Assembly (NCBI GenBank): GCA_046715035.1
Contig: JBKJZR010000011.1
Location: 1-34,033 of the forward strand
Reading direction: 5' to 3'
Source of the DNA: PALSA-1004 sp046715035
GTDB taxonomy: Bacteria; Pseudomonadota; Gammaproteobacteria; Burkholderiales; SG8-41
DNA: 34,033 nucleotides
In this document: positions 1-8,261 of the stretch, piece by piece
Numbering within the stretch: the stretch's first letter is position 1
Layout of the letters: each line of letters begins with the position of its first letter
Notes under the pieces: generated by a model
Database searches by the model: none
Told to the model about the DNA's origin: nothing
What the model saw: the letters and a program-made list of their open reading frames with translations, nothing else
Program-made: the position numbers and the translations under genes

Positions 1-141
1 CCGATCGCCCACACGATCTATTGGGAGATGGGACCGGAGCGCCGCGCCGAGATGGGCATCGCCGACTCGCTCATCCGGCTGTCGATAGGCATCGAGGACC
101 TCGACGACCTCAAGGCCGATCTGGCGCGTGGGTTGGAGTAA
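1..141 (+). CDS. PLP-dependent Cys/Met metabolism enzyme, C-terminal end (partial)
   Basis: The frame is open from the first base to a TAA at 139-141 and gives the last 46 residues of a protein that starts outside the window. The ending MGIADSLIRLSIGIEDLDDL followed by KADLARGLE is the usual C-terminus of the trans-sulfuration family (cystathionine gamma-synthase, cystathionine beta-lyase, homoserine sulfhydrylases). The Arg in LIRLSIG corresponds to the conserved arginine that binds the substrate carboxylate in this family. The PLP lysine lies upstream, so the reaction cannot be chosen from this fragment. Family assignment is fairly sure; the exact enzyme is not. Confidence 0.75.
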   Translation, partial: PIAHTIYWEMGPERRAEMGIADSLIRLSIGIEDLDDLKADLARGLE

Positions 142-179
142 GTCAGGCGCCGAGCTTGATTGCTCGCCGGCCCGCAGCG

Positions 180-509
180 CTATGCCGCTTCCTTCATCGG
201 TTGCACATCGCGCTTGATCTTTGACTCGAGGGTTTGTTGCGCCACTTGCAGATCATAGTGAGCCTGCCAGTTCAGCAAGGATTGCGCATCGGTGGTTTTC
301 TTGCAGACCTGGCATTGAAGTAGTACAGACGTCTCCGAGAACGAGATCGTCGAACCATTGTCAAGGCGGTCCTCGGATGTATCTTTACACTGCCCGGCTA
401 TCGAATGCCAAGTGTCACCGCCACATTGGTTGCAGTAGTTGTAGGACGGTTCGGCTGGCACACTGGCTCCTAGGAGTTCTAAAGACATCAAAGACATCAT
501 TTGAATCAT
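180..509 (-). CDS. small cysteine-pair (zinc-ribbon-like) hypothetical protein
   Basis: This ORF of about 109 residues carries two cysteine pairs, YCNQCGG near the N-terminus and LQCQVCKKTT about 40 residues later, an arrangement typical of small zinc ribbons. A further Cys sits between them (AGQCKD). The C-terminal part is helical and charged. The start is uncertain: the frame extends to a TTG at 536, and ATGs at 509, 500, 497 and 488 are possible, none with a clear Shine-Dalgarno. Base composition is visibly more AT-rich than the neighbours, including the upstream 510-600 stretch, which suggests an accessory gene inserted between the Cys/Met enzyme and lpxH. No function is assigned; zinc binding is inferred only from the cysteine spacing. 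Confidence 0.5.
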   Translation of the reverse strand: MIQMMSLMSLELLGASVPAEPSYNYCNQCGGDTWHSIAGQCKDTSEDRLDNGSTISFSETSVLLQCQVCKKTTDAQSLLNWQAHYDLQVAQQTLESKIKRDVQPMKEAA

Positions 510-603
510 GCTAATGCCATATATGGGTATATGCAAATCTATCCGGGTATGTGGAGCATACGCCGCTATATAGCTTTCGCACGTCGGCTCATTTGCCGTG
601 CTC

Positions 604-1335
604 TCACGTCGTCGCGAGTTTGATCACGCGGCAATCTGCGGCATCGCAGTGCAGATAGCTGCCGCTTGTATACCAATCGGCAAGGACCCAGCGCTCGCAG
701 CGGTGGCCGTCGACGATGTGCTCGTGCATCGCCGGCCGATGGGTATGGCCGTGTATGAGCCGGGGATAACCGTGCTCGCGCAGCGCGTTTTCGACCGCCG
801 TGCAGTTCACGTCCATGATCGTTGCGGACTTGCTCTGCTTGCTCGCATTGCTCTCACCGCGCAGTCTCGCAACTTCCTCTTTGCGCGCCGCCAGCGGCCG
901 GGCGAGAAATTCCCGCTGAAAGTCCCGATTTCTGACTTTCGTTCTAAACTTCTGATAGTCGACGTCGTCCGTGCAGAGCGTGTCGCCGTGCATCAGCAAC
1001 GTGCGCGTGCCATGCAGATCTGCGAGCGTCGGATCAGGGAGTAGGGTCGCGCCGCTGATGGCAGCATAGCCCTCCGCGATCAGGAAATCGCGGTTGCCGT
1101 GCATCAGATAGATGGCAGAGCCGGCTTCGTGGAGCTTATTCAGCGCGCCGGCCACCCCGGCGTGAATCGGGTCTCCGGCATCGTCGTCGCCGACCCAATA
1201 GTCGAACAAGTCGCCGAGTATATAGAGCGCGTCAGCGCGCGTAGCCGGACCGCGCAGGAACTGCAGGAAGGTCTGGTATATCGCAGGGCGGGAGGGACAA
1301 AGATGCAGGTCCGAGACGAAGAGCGAATGCGACAT
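604..1335 (-). CDS. lpxH: UDP-2,3-diacylglucosamine diphosphatase LpxH
   Basis: A calcineurin-like metallophosphoesterase of 243 residues, close to the usual LpxH length of about 240. It shows the family metal ligands in order: D9-x-H11 (SDLHL), GDLFDYWVGDD (residues 41-51), GNRDF (80-84), H116 in LLMHGD and GHTHRP (196-201). LpxH cleaves UDP-2,3-diacylglucosamine to lipid X and UMP at the inner membrane, the fourth step of lipid A synthesis, so the organism makes LPS. It is the last gene of a minus-strand group, about 40 bp after ppiB. The same order, cyclophilin then lpxH, is common in beta- and gammaproteobacteria. The start is the first Met directly before the SDLHL strand. Confidence 0.95.
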   Translation of the reverse strand: MSHSLFVSDLHLCPSRPAIYQTFLQFLRGPATRADALYILGDLFDYWVGDDDAGDPIHAGVAGALNKLHEAGSAIYLMHGNRDFLIAEGYAAISGATLLPDPTLADLHGTRTLLMHGDTLCTDDVDYQKFRTKVRNRDFQREFLARPLAARKEEVARLRGESNASKQSKSATIMDVNCTAVENALREHGYPRLIHGHTHRPAMHEHIVDGHRCERWVLADWYTSGSYLHCDAADCRVIKLATT

Positions 1336-1375
1336 GCCGGCAAGCCATGCGCCGTGTTCTCTTGGACGGCGCCCT

Positions 1376-1867
1376 TCAGACCACTTCCGCCTTGTGAATG
1401 ATCGCGTCTTCCGCAGGCACGTCCTGATGTGCGCCGCGGTTACCGGTTTTTAGGGCTTTTATCTTGTCCACGACATCCTTGCCTTCGACTACCTTGCCGA
1501 ACACGCAGTAGCCCCATCCCTGCGCCGTCGGCGCGGTGTGATTAAGGAAGTCGTTGTTGCTGACGTTGATGAAAAACTGCGCGCTGGCCGAGTGCGGATC
1601 CGAGGTTCGCGCCATGGCGACAGTGTAGTTGTCGTTTTTCAGTTTGTTGTCGGCTTCGTTCTTGACCGGCGCCTGCGTGGGCTTTTGCTTCATGCCCGGC
1701 TCGAAGCCGCCCCCCTGGATCATGAAGCCATTGATGACCCGGTGGAATATGGTGTTGTTGAAGTGACCGCTGCTCACGTATTGCAGAAAGTTCTCCACCG
1801 TCGCCGGCGCCTTTGCAGCGTCGAGCTCGAGCGTGATAATCCCGTGGCTCGTATGCAGTTTGACCAT
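1376..1867 (-). CDS. ppiB: cytoplasmic peptidyl-prolyl cis-trans isomerase B (cyclophilin)
   Basis: A single cyclophilin domain without signal peptide: FHRVINGFMIQGGGF carries the catalytic Arg, followed by the SAQFFINV substrate-groove strand and GYCVFGKVVEG. It catalyses proline isomerisation in the cytoplasm. The frame opens at an ATG at 1876, but AAGGGG lies directly against that codon and is correctly spaced (about 8 nt) from the ATG at 1867. The protein is therefore taken to start MVKLHTSHGI, with 163 residues, matching E. coli PpiB (164). It lies just downstream of ppiA on the same strand with only a few bases between them, so the two are probably co-transcribed. Confidence 0.94.
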   Translation of the reverse strand: MVKLHTSHGIITLELDAAKAPATVENFLQYVSSGHFNNTIFHRVINGFMIQGGGFEPGMKQKPTQAPVKNEADNKLKNDNYTVAMARTSDPHSASAQFFINVSNNDFLNHTAPTAQGWGYCVFGKVVEGKDVVDKIKALKTGNRGAHQDVPAEDAIIHKAEVV

Positions 1868-1881
1868 CGCGTCCATCCCCT

Positions 1882-2454
1882 TTAGTTGGCTGCCGGCTTG
1901 GCGGCAGCCAGAATTTTGGCATCTTCGATGACTACCGTCTTGACCGGTACATCGCGATGAGGCGGCAGGCCAGGCCCCGTCGGGACCGCTTCGATCTTTT
2001 TGACCACATCCATGCCCTTGATCACTTTGCCGAAGACCGCATAGCCGACGCTTCCCTGCCGCGGATTGAGCGCTTCATTGTCGGCGGTGTTGATGAAAAA
2101 TTGTGCAGTCGCCGAGTGGGGATCGTTGGTGCGCGCCATGGCGATGGTGCCGATCTCGTTCCTGAGGCCGGCCTCATTCTCTATGGGTGGGCGCACCTGC
2201 TTTTGCACGAGATCCACATTGAAGCCACCACCCTGAATCATGAAGCCCGGAATCACGCGATGAAATACCGTGCCTTTGTACTGTCCTTCGCGCACGTACT
2301 GAAGGAAATTCTCAACCGTCTTCGGCGCTTTACCGGGATACAGCTCGAGTGTGATCGTGCCCATGTTGGTCCTGATTTCGACCTGCGGGTCAGCAGCGGC
2401 CGCGCCGAAAGCGAACAACAACGTGGCGAATAGCGGGTAAGCGGAGGATCTCAT
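1882..2454 (-). CDS. ppiA: exported peptidyl-prolyl cis-trans isomerase A (cyclophilin)
   Basis: A 190-residue cyclophilin with an N-terminal signal peptide (MRSSAYPLFATLLFAFGAAA, cleavage expected near AAA-DPQ). This places it in the periplasm, unlike its neighbour ppiB. The domain has FHRVIPGFMIQGGGF and SATAQFFINT with the catalytic Arg and the hydrophobic pocket residues. It presumably helps fold exported and outer-membrane proteins. The two cyclophilins share the same domain layout and adjacent position, which suggests an old tandem duplication followed by a split into periplasmic and cytoplasmic forms. Confidence 0.94.
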   Translation of the reverse strand: MRSSAYPLFATLLFAFGAAAADPQVEIRTNMGTITLELYPGKAPKTVENFLQYVREGQYKGTVFHRVIPGFMIQGGGFNVDLVQKQVRPPIENEAGLRNEIGTIAMARTNDPHSATAQFFINTADNEALNPRQGSVGYAVFGKVIKGMDVVKKIEAVPTGPGLPPHRDVPVKTVVIEDAKILAAAKPAAN

Positions 2455-2594
2455 TTTGTCCGATCGATGGTGAGGAAACGGTTGAGGGAGTGAGCGGCCG
2501 GGATTTACCGTTCCAAAATCGGGGCACCCCTCCGTGGGTGGAATGGCCGGCGGAATCGTTGATCGAGCGCTGCCGCGATGGGTTGCTGTAGCGC

Positions 2595-3194
2595 TTATCG
2601 GGAAGCGACGGGCACGGCCCCGGTGGTGCTGCTACTGCCGGGCTTGGCAGCAGGTGCTTTCGTCGGCGCCCGCGGACTGCCCGTGAACAGCTCTTTGATC
2701 ATCGCGAGCTTTTTCTGGGCGGTCGAGTTGCTCCTGTCGATCTGCAACGCCTTGTCGTATGCCTGGGACGCCATCCTCGCATAGATATCACCGAGATTTT
2801 CGTGCGCCGTGGCATAGCTGGGATGCGCGCTGATTGCCATTTCGAGGGCGTGCCGTGCCTTGTCGTATTGTCCCTGCGCTGCGTACAGCACCGCGAGATT
2901 GTTATAAGGCTCTGGCAGTTCCGGGAAATCTTCAGTCAGACTCGTGAAAATCTGCATCGCCTCGCCCGGCTTGCCCTGCTCGGTGTAGATAAGACCTTTG
3001 AGGAACCGCGCGCGCGCATCCTTGGGGTTCGCCTTGAGAAAACCATCGACCATGACGAGCGATCGCGCATGCTGTCCGGACTGGAACAGCTTCGCTGCAT
3101 CCTGATAATCGTCACGTTGCGCGTGCACGGCCGGTGCGAGCACGAGGCTGAGCATCAGTACGACGATTCCGGAGAACGCGGACATGGGCATCAT
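2595..3194 (-). CDS. exported tetratricopeptide-repeat protein
   Basis: A 199-residue protein with a signal peptide ending near AVHA-QRDD, followed by TPR-like helix pairs over roughly residues 30-165 (for example PYNNLAVLYAAQGQYDKARH and ATAHENLGDIYARMA). A low-complexity Ala/Pro/Ser/Thr-rich tail follows. TPRs mediate protein contacts; the location is periplasmic by the signal. No enzymatic motif is visible. It lies upstream of ppiA on the same strand with about 140 bp between, so co-transcription with the two isomerases is possible. A role in envelope protein assembly would fit the context but is inference. In many betaproteobacteria a similar TPR gene sits divergently from cysS, as here. 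Confidence 0.85.
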   Translation of the reverse strand: MMPMSAFSGIVVLMLSLVLAPAVHAQRDDYQDAAKLFQSGQHARSLVMVDGFLKANPKDARARFLKGLIYTEQGKPGEAMQIFTSLTEDFPELPEPYNNLAVLYAAQGQYDKARHALEMAISAHPSYATAHENLGDIYARMASQAYDKALQIDRSNSTAQKKLAMIKELFTGSPRAPTKAPAAKPGSSSTTGAVPVASR

Positions 3195-3196
3195 TG

Positions 3197-3205
3197 TGCT
3201 ATACT
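3197..3205 (+). promoter_or_regulatory. extended -10 promoter, probably of cysS
   Basis: TGCTATACT is a near-perfect extended -10 (TGn followed by TATACT). No good -35 is visible upstream, which is normal for extended -10 promoters. It points toward cysS, with a leader of about 170 nt, and overlaps the start region of the divergent TPR gene. Confidence 0.5.
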
Positions 3206-3385
3206 TTTTGAAATTTCAGCATGTTACTTGCGAAAAGCGAGAATTTTACCAATAACGCCGCTCAAATTAAACACGTTCCGCTGCGCCCCTGATTGCGGGC
3301 GCGGCACCGGACTGCCGGATCTGCCGTTGCGACCTGGCCAAAACGGCGGAAAAGGCCCGCCGCTCCCCCGCCAGCCCGTCCCGAG

Positions 3386-4804
3386 ATGAAGATCTACAAC
3401 ACGCTCACCCGCGATAAGCAGGAATTCAAGCCGATAGTCCCTGGCGCGGCGCGCATGTACGTCTGCGGCATGACGGTGTACGACTACTGCCACCTGGGAC
3501 ACGCGCGGGTGATGGTGGTTTTCGATGTCGTGGCGAGGTGGTTGCGCGCTGCGGGGCTGAAGGTCACGTACGTGCGCAACATTACCGACATCGACGACAA
3601 GATCATCAAGCGGGCTGCGGAGAACAACGAATCCACCGCGTCGCTGACGGCGCGCTTCATCGAGGCCATGAACGAGGATGCCGATGCGCTCGGCGTGCTC
3701 CGACCTGATTTCGAGCCGCGCGCAACCGCGTATGTCCCGCAGATGCAGGATATCATCAGGCTGCTCCAGCAAAAGGGGCTGGCTTATATCGCGCGGGATG
3801 GAGACGTCAATTACTCGGTGCGCGATTTCCGCGACTACGGAAAACTGTCCGGAAAGTCTCTCGAGGACTTGCGTGCCGGCGAGCGCGTCGAAGTCGTTCA
3901 GTCGAAGCGCGATCCGCTCGACTTCGTCCTCTGGAAAAGCGCCAAACCGGGCGAGCCGGCTTGGGCGAGCCCCTGGGGAGAGGGGCGGCCGGGCTGGCAT
4001 ATCGAGTGTTCGGCGATGTCGAGCGCGCTGCTCGGCCATCATTTCGATATCCACGGCGGCGGACAGGACCTGCAGTTCCCGCATCACGAGAACGAGATCG
4101 CCCAATCTGAAGGCGCGCATGGCAACACGTTCGTCAACTACTGGATGCATAACGGCTTCGTGCGCGTCGATGACGAAAAGATGTCGAAATCGCTCGGCAA
4201 CTTTTTTACGGTCCGCGAGATCCTGGCGAGATACGACGCCGAAGTTGTGCGCTTTTTTATTCTGCGGGCCCACTACCGCAGCCCGCTCAATTATTCCGAT
4301 CAGCATCTCGACGACGCCCGCCAGGGACTCGCGCGTCTGTATACCGCCCTCAAAACGCATGCGCCCGCGCCGGTGCCGATCGACTGGAGCAGCGCGCATG
4401 CCGCGCGGTTTGGTGAGGCAATGAACGACGACTTCAATACGCCGGAGGCGGTTGCCGTGCTTTTCGAGCTTGCCAACGAGGCGAATCGCGGCAACTCGCG
4501 GGATGCTGCCACGCTGCTCAAATCGCTCGCTGGACAGTTGGGGCTGCTGCAGCGCGATGCCACGGATTTTCTGCAAGGCCGACCTGCACCAGGCAGTGCT
4601 CGCGGCGCGAACGCGTCGGTCGACCTCGACGCCGCCTTGGCGCCTGACTATCCGGCCGAGAGGATCGACCGGCTGATAGCCGAGCGTATTGCGGCACGCC
4701 AGGCCAAGAACTACACGGAAGCCGATCGCATCCGCGGCGAGCTTTCGAGCGCGGGCATTGTGCTGGAAGATACTGCGCAGGGGACGACCTGGCGGCGCGG
4801 ATAG
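3386..4804 (+). CDS. cysS: cysteinyl-tRNA synthetase
   Basis: A class I aminoacyl-tRNA synthetase of 472 residues (E. coli CysRS has 461). It charges tRNA-Cys in the cytoplasm. Visible motifs: C27 in YVCGMTVYD and C208 in WHIECSAMS, which with H233 in FPHHENE form the zinc site that recognises cysteine; the HIGH-type signature HLGH at 36-39; and KMSKS at 265-269. The frame is open back to 3293, but MKIYNTL is the conserved family start, so ATG 3386 is used. The last 60 residues carry the anticodon-binding tail (LIAERIAARQAKNYTEADRI). Confidence 0.97.
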   Translation: MKIYNTLTRDKQEFKPIVPGAARMYVCGMTVYDYCHLGHARVMVVFDVVARWLRAAGLKVTYVRNITDIDDKIIKRAAENNESTASLTARFIEAMNEDADALGVLRPDFEPRATAYVPQMQDIIRLLQQKGLAYIARDGDVNYSVRDFRDYGKLSGKSLEDLRAGERVEVVQSKRDPLDFVLWKSAKPGEPAWASPWGEGRPGWHIECSAMSSALLGHHFDIHGGGQDLQFPHHENEIAQSEGAHGNTFVNYWMHNGFVRVDDEKMSKSLGNFFTVREILARYDAEVVRFFILRAHYRSPLNYSDQHLDDARQGLARLYTALKTHAPAPVPIDWSSAHAARFGEAMNDDFNTPEAVAVLFELANEANRGNSRDAATLLKSLAGQLGLLQRDATDFLQGRPAPGSARGANASVDLDAALAPDYPAERIDRLIAERIAARQAKNYTEADRIRGELSSAGIVLEDTAQGTTWRRG

Positions 4805-4993
4805 CGGCCGCGCGTGTCGCTCAGCCCGCGGTCCTGCAGCCCGGCTCTCGGGTCTCGCAGCTTTGCAGGGACGCTTCGACGGGCGAGCCTTGCGGTGCGT
4901 CACAAAAATCGCCGGCGATCGGCGCGAGTCGCTTGTCGCAAGCGGCGACTATCGCTATGGTTAGCTATCCAGTGACCCGCGAACGTCATCTCG

Positions 4994-6241
4994 TTGATCC
5001 TTCAGAGCGCTTTCGGATTTATCGCCTTACTCGTTTTTGCCTGGCTTGCCAGCGAGAACCGCCGGTCGGTGCCGTGGCGAACGGTGATTGCGGGCGTCGT
5101 CCTGCAGATCCTGCTCGCGGCACTCTTGCTGAGGTTCGCTGGGTTCAAGCACTTTTTTCTGGCGCTGAACAAACTCCTGCTCGCGCTCGAGAAGGCTACG
5201 CATGCCGGCACCGGGTTCGTGTTCGGCTATCTCGGCGGGGCGCCGCCGCCGTTCCCTGAAACGGGGCCTGGCTCGAGCTTTACGCTGGCATTTCGCGCGT
5301 TGCCGATCATCCTCGTGATCAGCGCCCTCACTTCGCTGCTCTTTTACTGGCGGGTGCTGCCGTGGATCGTGCGGGCGATCTCGCACGTTCTGGAACGGGT
5401 CATGGGGGTAGGTGGCGCAGTGGGTCTGTCGGCGGCAGCGAACATTTTCGTCGGCATGGTGGAAGCTCCCCTGTTCATCCGCCCGTACTTGGCGCAGTTG
5501 TCGCGCGGGGAGCTGTTTATCGTCATGACGGGCGGCATGGCGGGAATCGCCGGCACGGTAATGGTGATCTACGCAGGCATGCTCGCGCCGGTATTACCGG
5601 ATGCGCTTGGCCACATCCTGACCGCTTCTATCATCAGTGCGCCTGCCGCGATCGTGATCGCGGCGCTGATGGTGCCGCCGGAAGGTGAACCGACCTCGGG
5701 CCGGTTGGCAACGTCACAGTCGTCCGCCAGCAGCATCGACGCCATTACCCGGGGCACGGTCGACGGTCTCGCCTTGCTGTTCAATATCGTCGCCCTATTG
5801 CTCGTGCTGGTTGCGCTCGTGACGCTTGTGAACCTGATGCTGGAGGCGCTGCCCGCGTTCGGCGGCAGAGCGATCACCTTGCAACGGACGCTGGGTGTCG
5901 TCCTCGCGCCGCTCGCCTGGCTGATTGGCGTCCCATGGGGCGAGGCCGCAGTCGCCGGCGAGTTGCTGGGCATCAAAACCGTGCTCAACGAGTTCATCGC
6001 GTATGTGGAGCTCGCGCGGTTGCCCGACAGCGTGCTGTCACTGCGCAGCCGCGTGATCATGATCTACGCGCTGTGCGGTTTCGCCAATCTCGGCAGCTTG
6101 GGCATCCTGATCGGCGGGCTCGCGACCATGGCGCCGGAGCGCCGTGGCGAGATCGTGGCGCTGGGCGCGAAGTCGATCGTTGCGGGAACGCTGGCGACAT
6201 GCCTGACGGGCGCGCTCGTGGGCGTGTTATGGACCGGCTGA
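4994..6241 (+). CDS. NupC-family concentrative nucleoside transporter
   Basis: An inner-membrane protein of 415 residues with about eight or more hydrophobic segments. Its motifs are typical of concentrative nucleoside transporters: GFVFGYLGG, the long central run from FRALPIILVISAL to AAANIFVGMVEAPLFI, GGMAGIAGTVMVIYAGML, and GELLGIKTVLNEFIAY near the C-terminus. It is expected to import nucleosides with a cation gradient. The start must be TTG 4994, because an in-frame TGA at 4973 is followed by no ATG or GTG before it. The last helix reaches the C-terminus. A gene of unknown function starts 4 bp after its stop, so the two are probably one operon. Confidence 0.92.
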   Translation: MILQSAFGFIALLVFAWLASENRRSVPWRTVIAGVVLQILLAALLLRFAGFKHFFLALNKLLLALEKATHAGTGFVFGYLGGAPPPFPETGPGSSFTLAFRALPIILVISALTSLLFYWRVLPWIVRAISHVLERVMGVGGAVGLSAAANIFVGMVEAPLFIRPYLAQLSRGELFIVMTGGMAGIAGTVMVIYAGMLAPVLPDALGHILTASIISAPAAIVIAALMVPPEGEPTSGRLATSQSSASSIDAITRGTVDGLALLFNIVALLLVLVALVTLVNLMLEALPAFGGRAITLQRTLGVVLAPLAWLIGVPWGEAAVAGELLGIKTVLNEFIAYVELARLPDSVLSLRSRVIMIYALCGFANLGSLGILIGGLATMAPERRGEIVALGAKSIVAGTLATCLTGALVGVLWTG

Positions 6242-6245
6242 CGCG

Positions 6246-7370
6246 ATGAGCCAGCCTTTGATTTTGAGGTGCAGCGGGTGGCCGGAGCTGCTGGCTCAGC
6301 TGGGCGCGCGCGCAGGAGGTTCCTATCTCCGTGATAGTCCTCCACCGGCGGCGCAGGCAGTGCTGGTTGCACCCGCTGCGATTGCCCGCTGGATCGCCAC
6401 ACGGGGGCCGCAGCTTCGGGCCTCGCCGATTTTGAAACTGCTGGTGATAGGTGCGCAAGCGACGGACGCGCCCGACCAGGGGCGATGGTATCAATTGCTG
6501 CCGCAGTTGCTCGACGCGCAGTGCGAGGTAAGGGTTACGCTGGTCGGGCCGGAACTCGATCTGGCGTTCGAATCCAGAATCTCGGCGTGGGCGCCGCCGG
6601 TTGCGGCGCAATGTGCACGCGCGAGGCTCGACGAATTCATTGGCGTCGGGCAGCCGCAGTTCGACCTGGCGGTGGTATTTCATCCTGGCCTGCAGAAGCA
6701 CCGCGGCTGGCTCGCGCAGGGAGGCTTCGCGCGCTTGCTAGAGGCCCGGATACCGTTGGTGGCCTCGTCGTACGAGTCCGATGAGTTCGAAATGGACCGC
6801 TGGGTGCTCGAATGCTACGGCTACCGAGCAAGCGCAGAGCCGATGCTCAACCCCTTCTTCCTCGAGCTGGGCAACGAACGTACGCAGGTGCGCTGGGGCC
6901 GCGCCTTGTGGGAATTCGAGTCGGCGCCGCCGCCCGCGTTCGAGGTCGACAGGGAAAAGCTGGACGCACTGGACAGTCTGACGCGCATGGTAATGCACAG
7001 CATGCTGGAGAGCGGCGAGCCGGCGCCCGCCTATGGCGCCCTCGTCCATCTCGAGTCAGTTGCAGGAACGCGCAGGGAGCTGATCCACATTTTCGATCAC
7101 CGCTTCGTCAATGCGGCCGACGGCAGAGCACTGCGGCTGATGCCCGACGGGCGTCTGGTGGACGTAGGAGCGATACCCGCTGACGCGTGTGCGCGTTATC
7201 CGGGGCCTGCGGCTCGCGACATCGAGCGCGCAATCTGGGCTGCCGCGATCAAGCAAAGCTTTCTGCTGGGCTCATATCCGCCGCAATCATCGTCGGCCGA
7301 TTTCCCGGCGGCCGCGCGCAGCATGCTCGACGCGATGCGTGAAAAAGCCGCGGGCTTGTTCAGGAAATGA
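6246..7370 (+). CDS. hypothetical protein, possibly MSS51 C-terminal-domain-like
   Basis: A 374-residue soluble protein without signal peptide or membrane segment. The middle region has a strand-loop pattern, VRVTLVGPEL (about residues 95-104), FDLAVVFHPG (about 138-147), PLVASSYESDEFEMDRWVL (about 170-188) and EPMLNPF. This recalls the C-terminal domain of the eukaryotic MSS51/MYND zinc-finger proteins, which has a similar 'strand, NPG, strand, E/D, NPF' layout. That resemblance is from memory and not certain. The C-terminal third (from about 265) contains a separate beta-rich segment around RELIHIFDHRFVNAADGR. It starts 4 bp after the nucleoside transporter stop, which suggests translational coupling, but its job is unknown. 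Confidence 0.65.
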   Translation: MSQPLILRCSGWPELLAQLGARAGGSYLRDSPPPAAQAVLVAPAAIARWIATRGPQLRASPILKLLVIGAQATDAPDQGRWYQLLPQLLDAQCEVRVTLVGPELDLAFESRISAWAPPVAAQCARARLDEFIGVGQPQFDLAVVFHPGLQKHRGWLAQGGFARLLEARIPLVASSYESDEFEMDRWVLECYGYRASAEPMLNPFFLELGNERTQVRWGRALWEFESAPPPAFEVDREKLDALDSLTRMVMHSMLESGEPAPAYGALVHLESVAGTRRELIHIFDHRFVNAADGRALRLMPDGRLVDVGAIPADACARYPGPAARDIERAIWAAAIKQSFLLGSYPPQSSSADFPAAARSMLDAMREKAAGLFRK

Positions 7371-7419
7371 TTTAGGGCCCGAGTCGCGCACGGCAACCGC
7401 AGACCAGCGGGTGTTGCAG

Positions 7420-8040
7420 CTACGTGAGAGGCAGGTCGACGAACTGCCTGAACGCGGGCCGTTGCTGCAGCCGCTGGTAGTAGTCGGCGAGATGGGGGTA
7501 GGGCTCGCGCTCGATGGGTAGGTTGAACCAGCGTTGCACCGCAGTGCCGATCGGAATGTCACCCATCGTAAGAGCGTCCCCGGCGGCGTATGGCCGCTTG
7601 CCCAGGTGCGCGTCGAAAATCGCCATGTTGGCGGCCAGCTTGCCGCGCGCATCGTCGACCAGCGCCATGTCGCGTTTTTCCATGGGGGTCCGCACGAGAT
7701 TCCAGAACACCGGCCGCAGGTTCGGCCACACCGTCGTCGCGTTCCAGTCCATCCAGCGGTCCGCGTCGGCGCAGACGCGCGGATCGGAAGGGTACAGCGT
7801 TCCCGATCCGTGTTTGCGCGCGAGATAGCGAACGATAGCTTGCGATTCCCACAATACGAAGCCGTCATCCTCGATCAGCGGCACGAGGGCGTTTGGATTC
7901 TTGGCTTTGTATTCGGGCGTATTGTTCACGCCGAACTGCAGACCGGCATCGATGCGTTCATGCTCGATCCCGAGCTCGCCGCAGCACCACAGTACTTTCT
8001 GCACGTTGATCGAATTTATCCGGCCCCAGATTGTCAGCAT
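7420..8040 (-). CDS. glutathione S-transferase family protein
   Basis: A 206-residue two-domain GST. The N-terminal thioredoxin fold begins MLTIWGRINSINVQKVLW, contains the cis-Pro in NALVPLIEDD, and has the WESQAIVRYLA helix with the glutathione-contacting Glu-Ser. The all-helical C-terminal domain follows (LTMGDIPIGTAVQRWF, with the N-capping box and hydrophobic staple pattern). The open frame extends to 8226, but the GST fold starts at the ATG at 8040, preceded by GAGGCGG at good spacing. The catalytic residue near the N-terminus is probably a Ser or Asn (RINSINVQ), as in beta/theta-like bacterial GSTs. Substrate is unknown. It is divergent from xdhC. Confidence 0.9.
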   Translation of the reverse strand: MLTIWGRINSINVQKVLWCCGELGIEHERIDAGLQFGVNNTPEYKAKNPNALVPLIEDDGFVLWESQAIVRYLARKHGSGTLYPSDPRVCADADRWMDWNATTVWPNLRPVFWNLVRTPMEKRDMALVDDARGKLAANMAIFDAHLGKRPYAAGDALTMGDIPIGTAVQRWFNLPIEREPYPHLADYYQRLQQRPAFRQFVDLPLT

Positions 8041-8261
8041 GTTTTCCGCCTCGCCCGATGAAAGCACGGAGTGTTCAACGCGAATCCTGAGGAACAGTGC
8101 TTGAGCCCCGGCAATGCCAAAGCGCTTGATGGGGGCGTGACACACGTCGACTCTTTCGATGCTAGCGGATGCCTTTGACATTCGCAACCGCGCATATCCG
8201 GCTTGACCCTGTTCGGGGCCATGCACTAACCTAGGTATTCACAGCTAAAGCCGGAAGCCGC

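Noticed and set aside
3224..4903. 559-codon open frame antisense to cysS
   Set aside because: Shadow of cysS; Arg/Val-rich with no recognisable motif.
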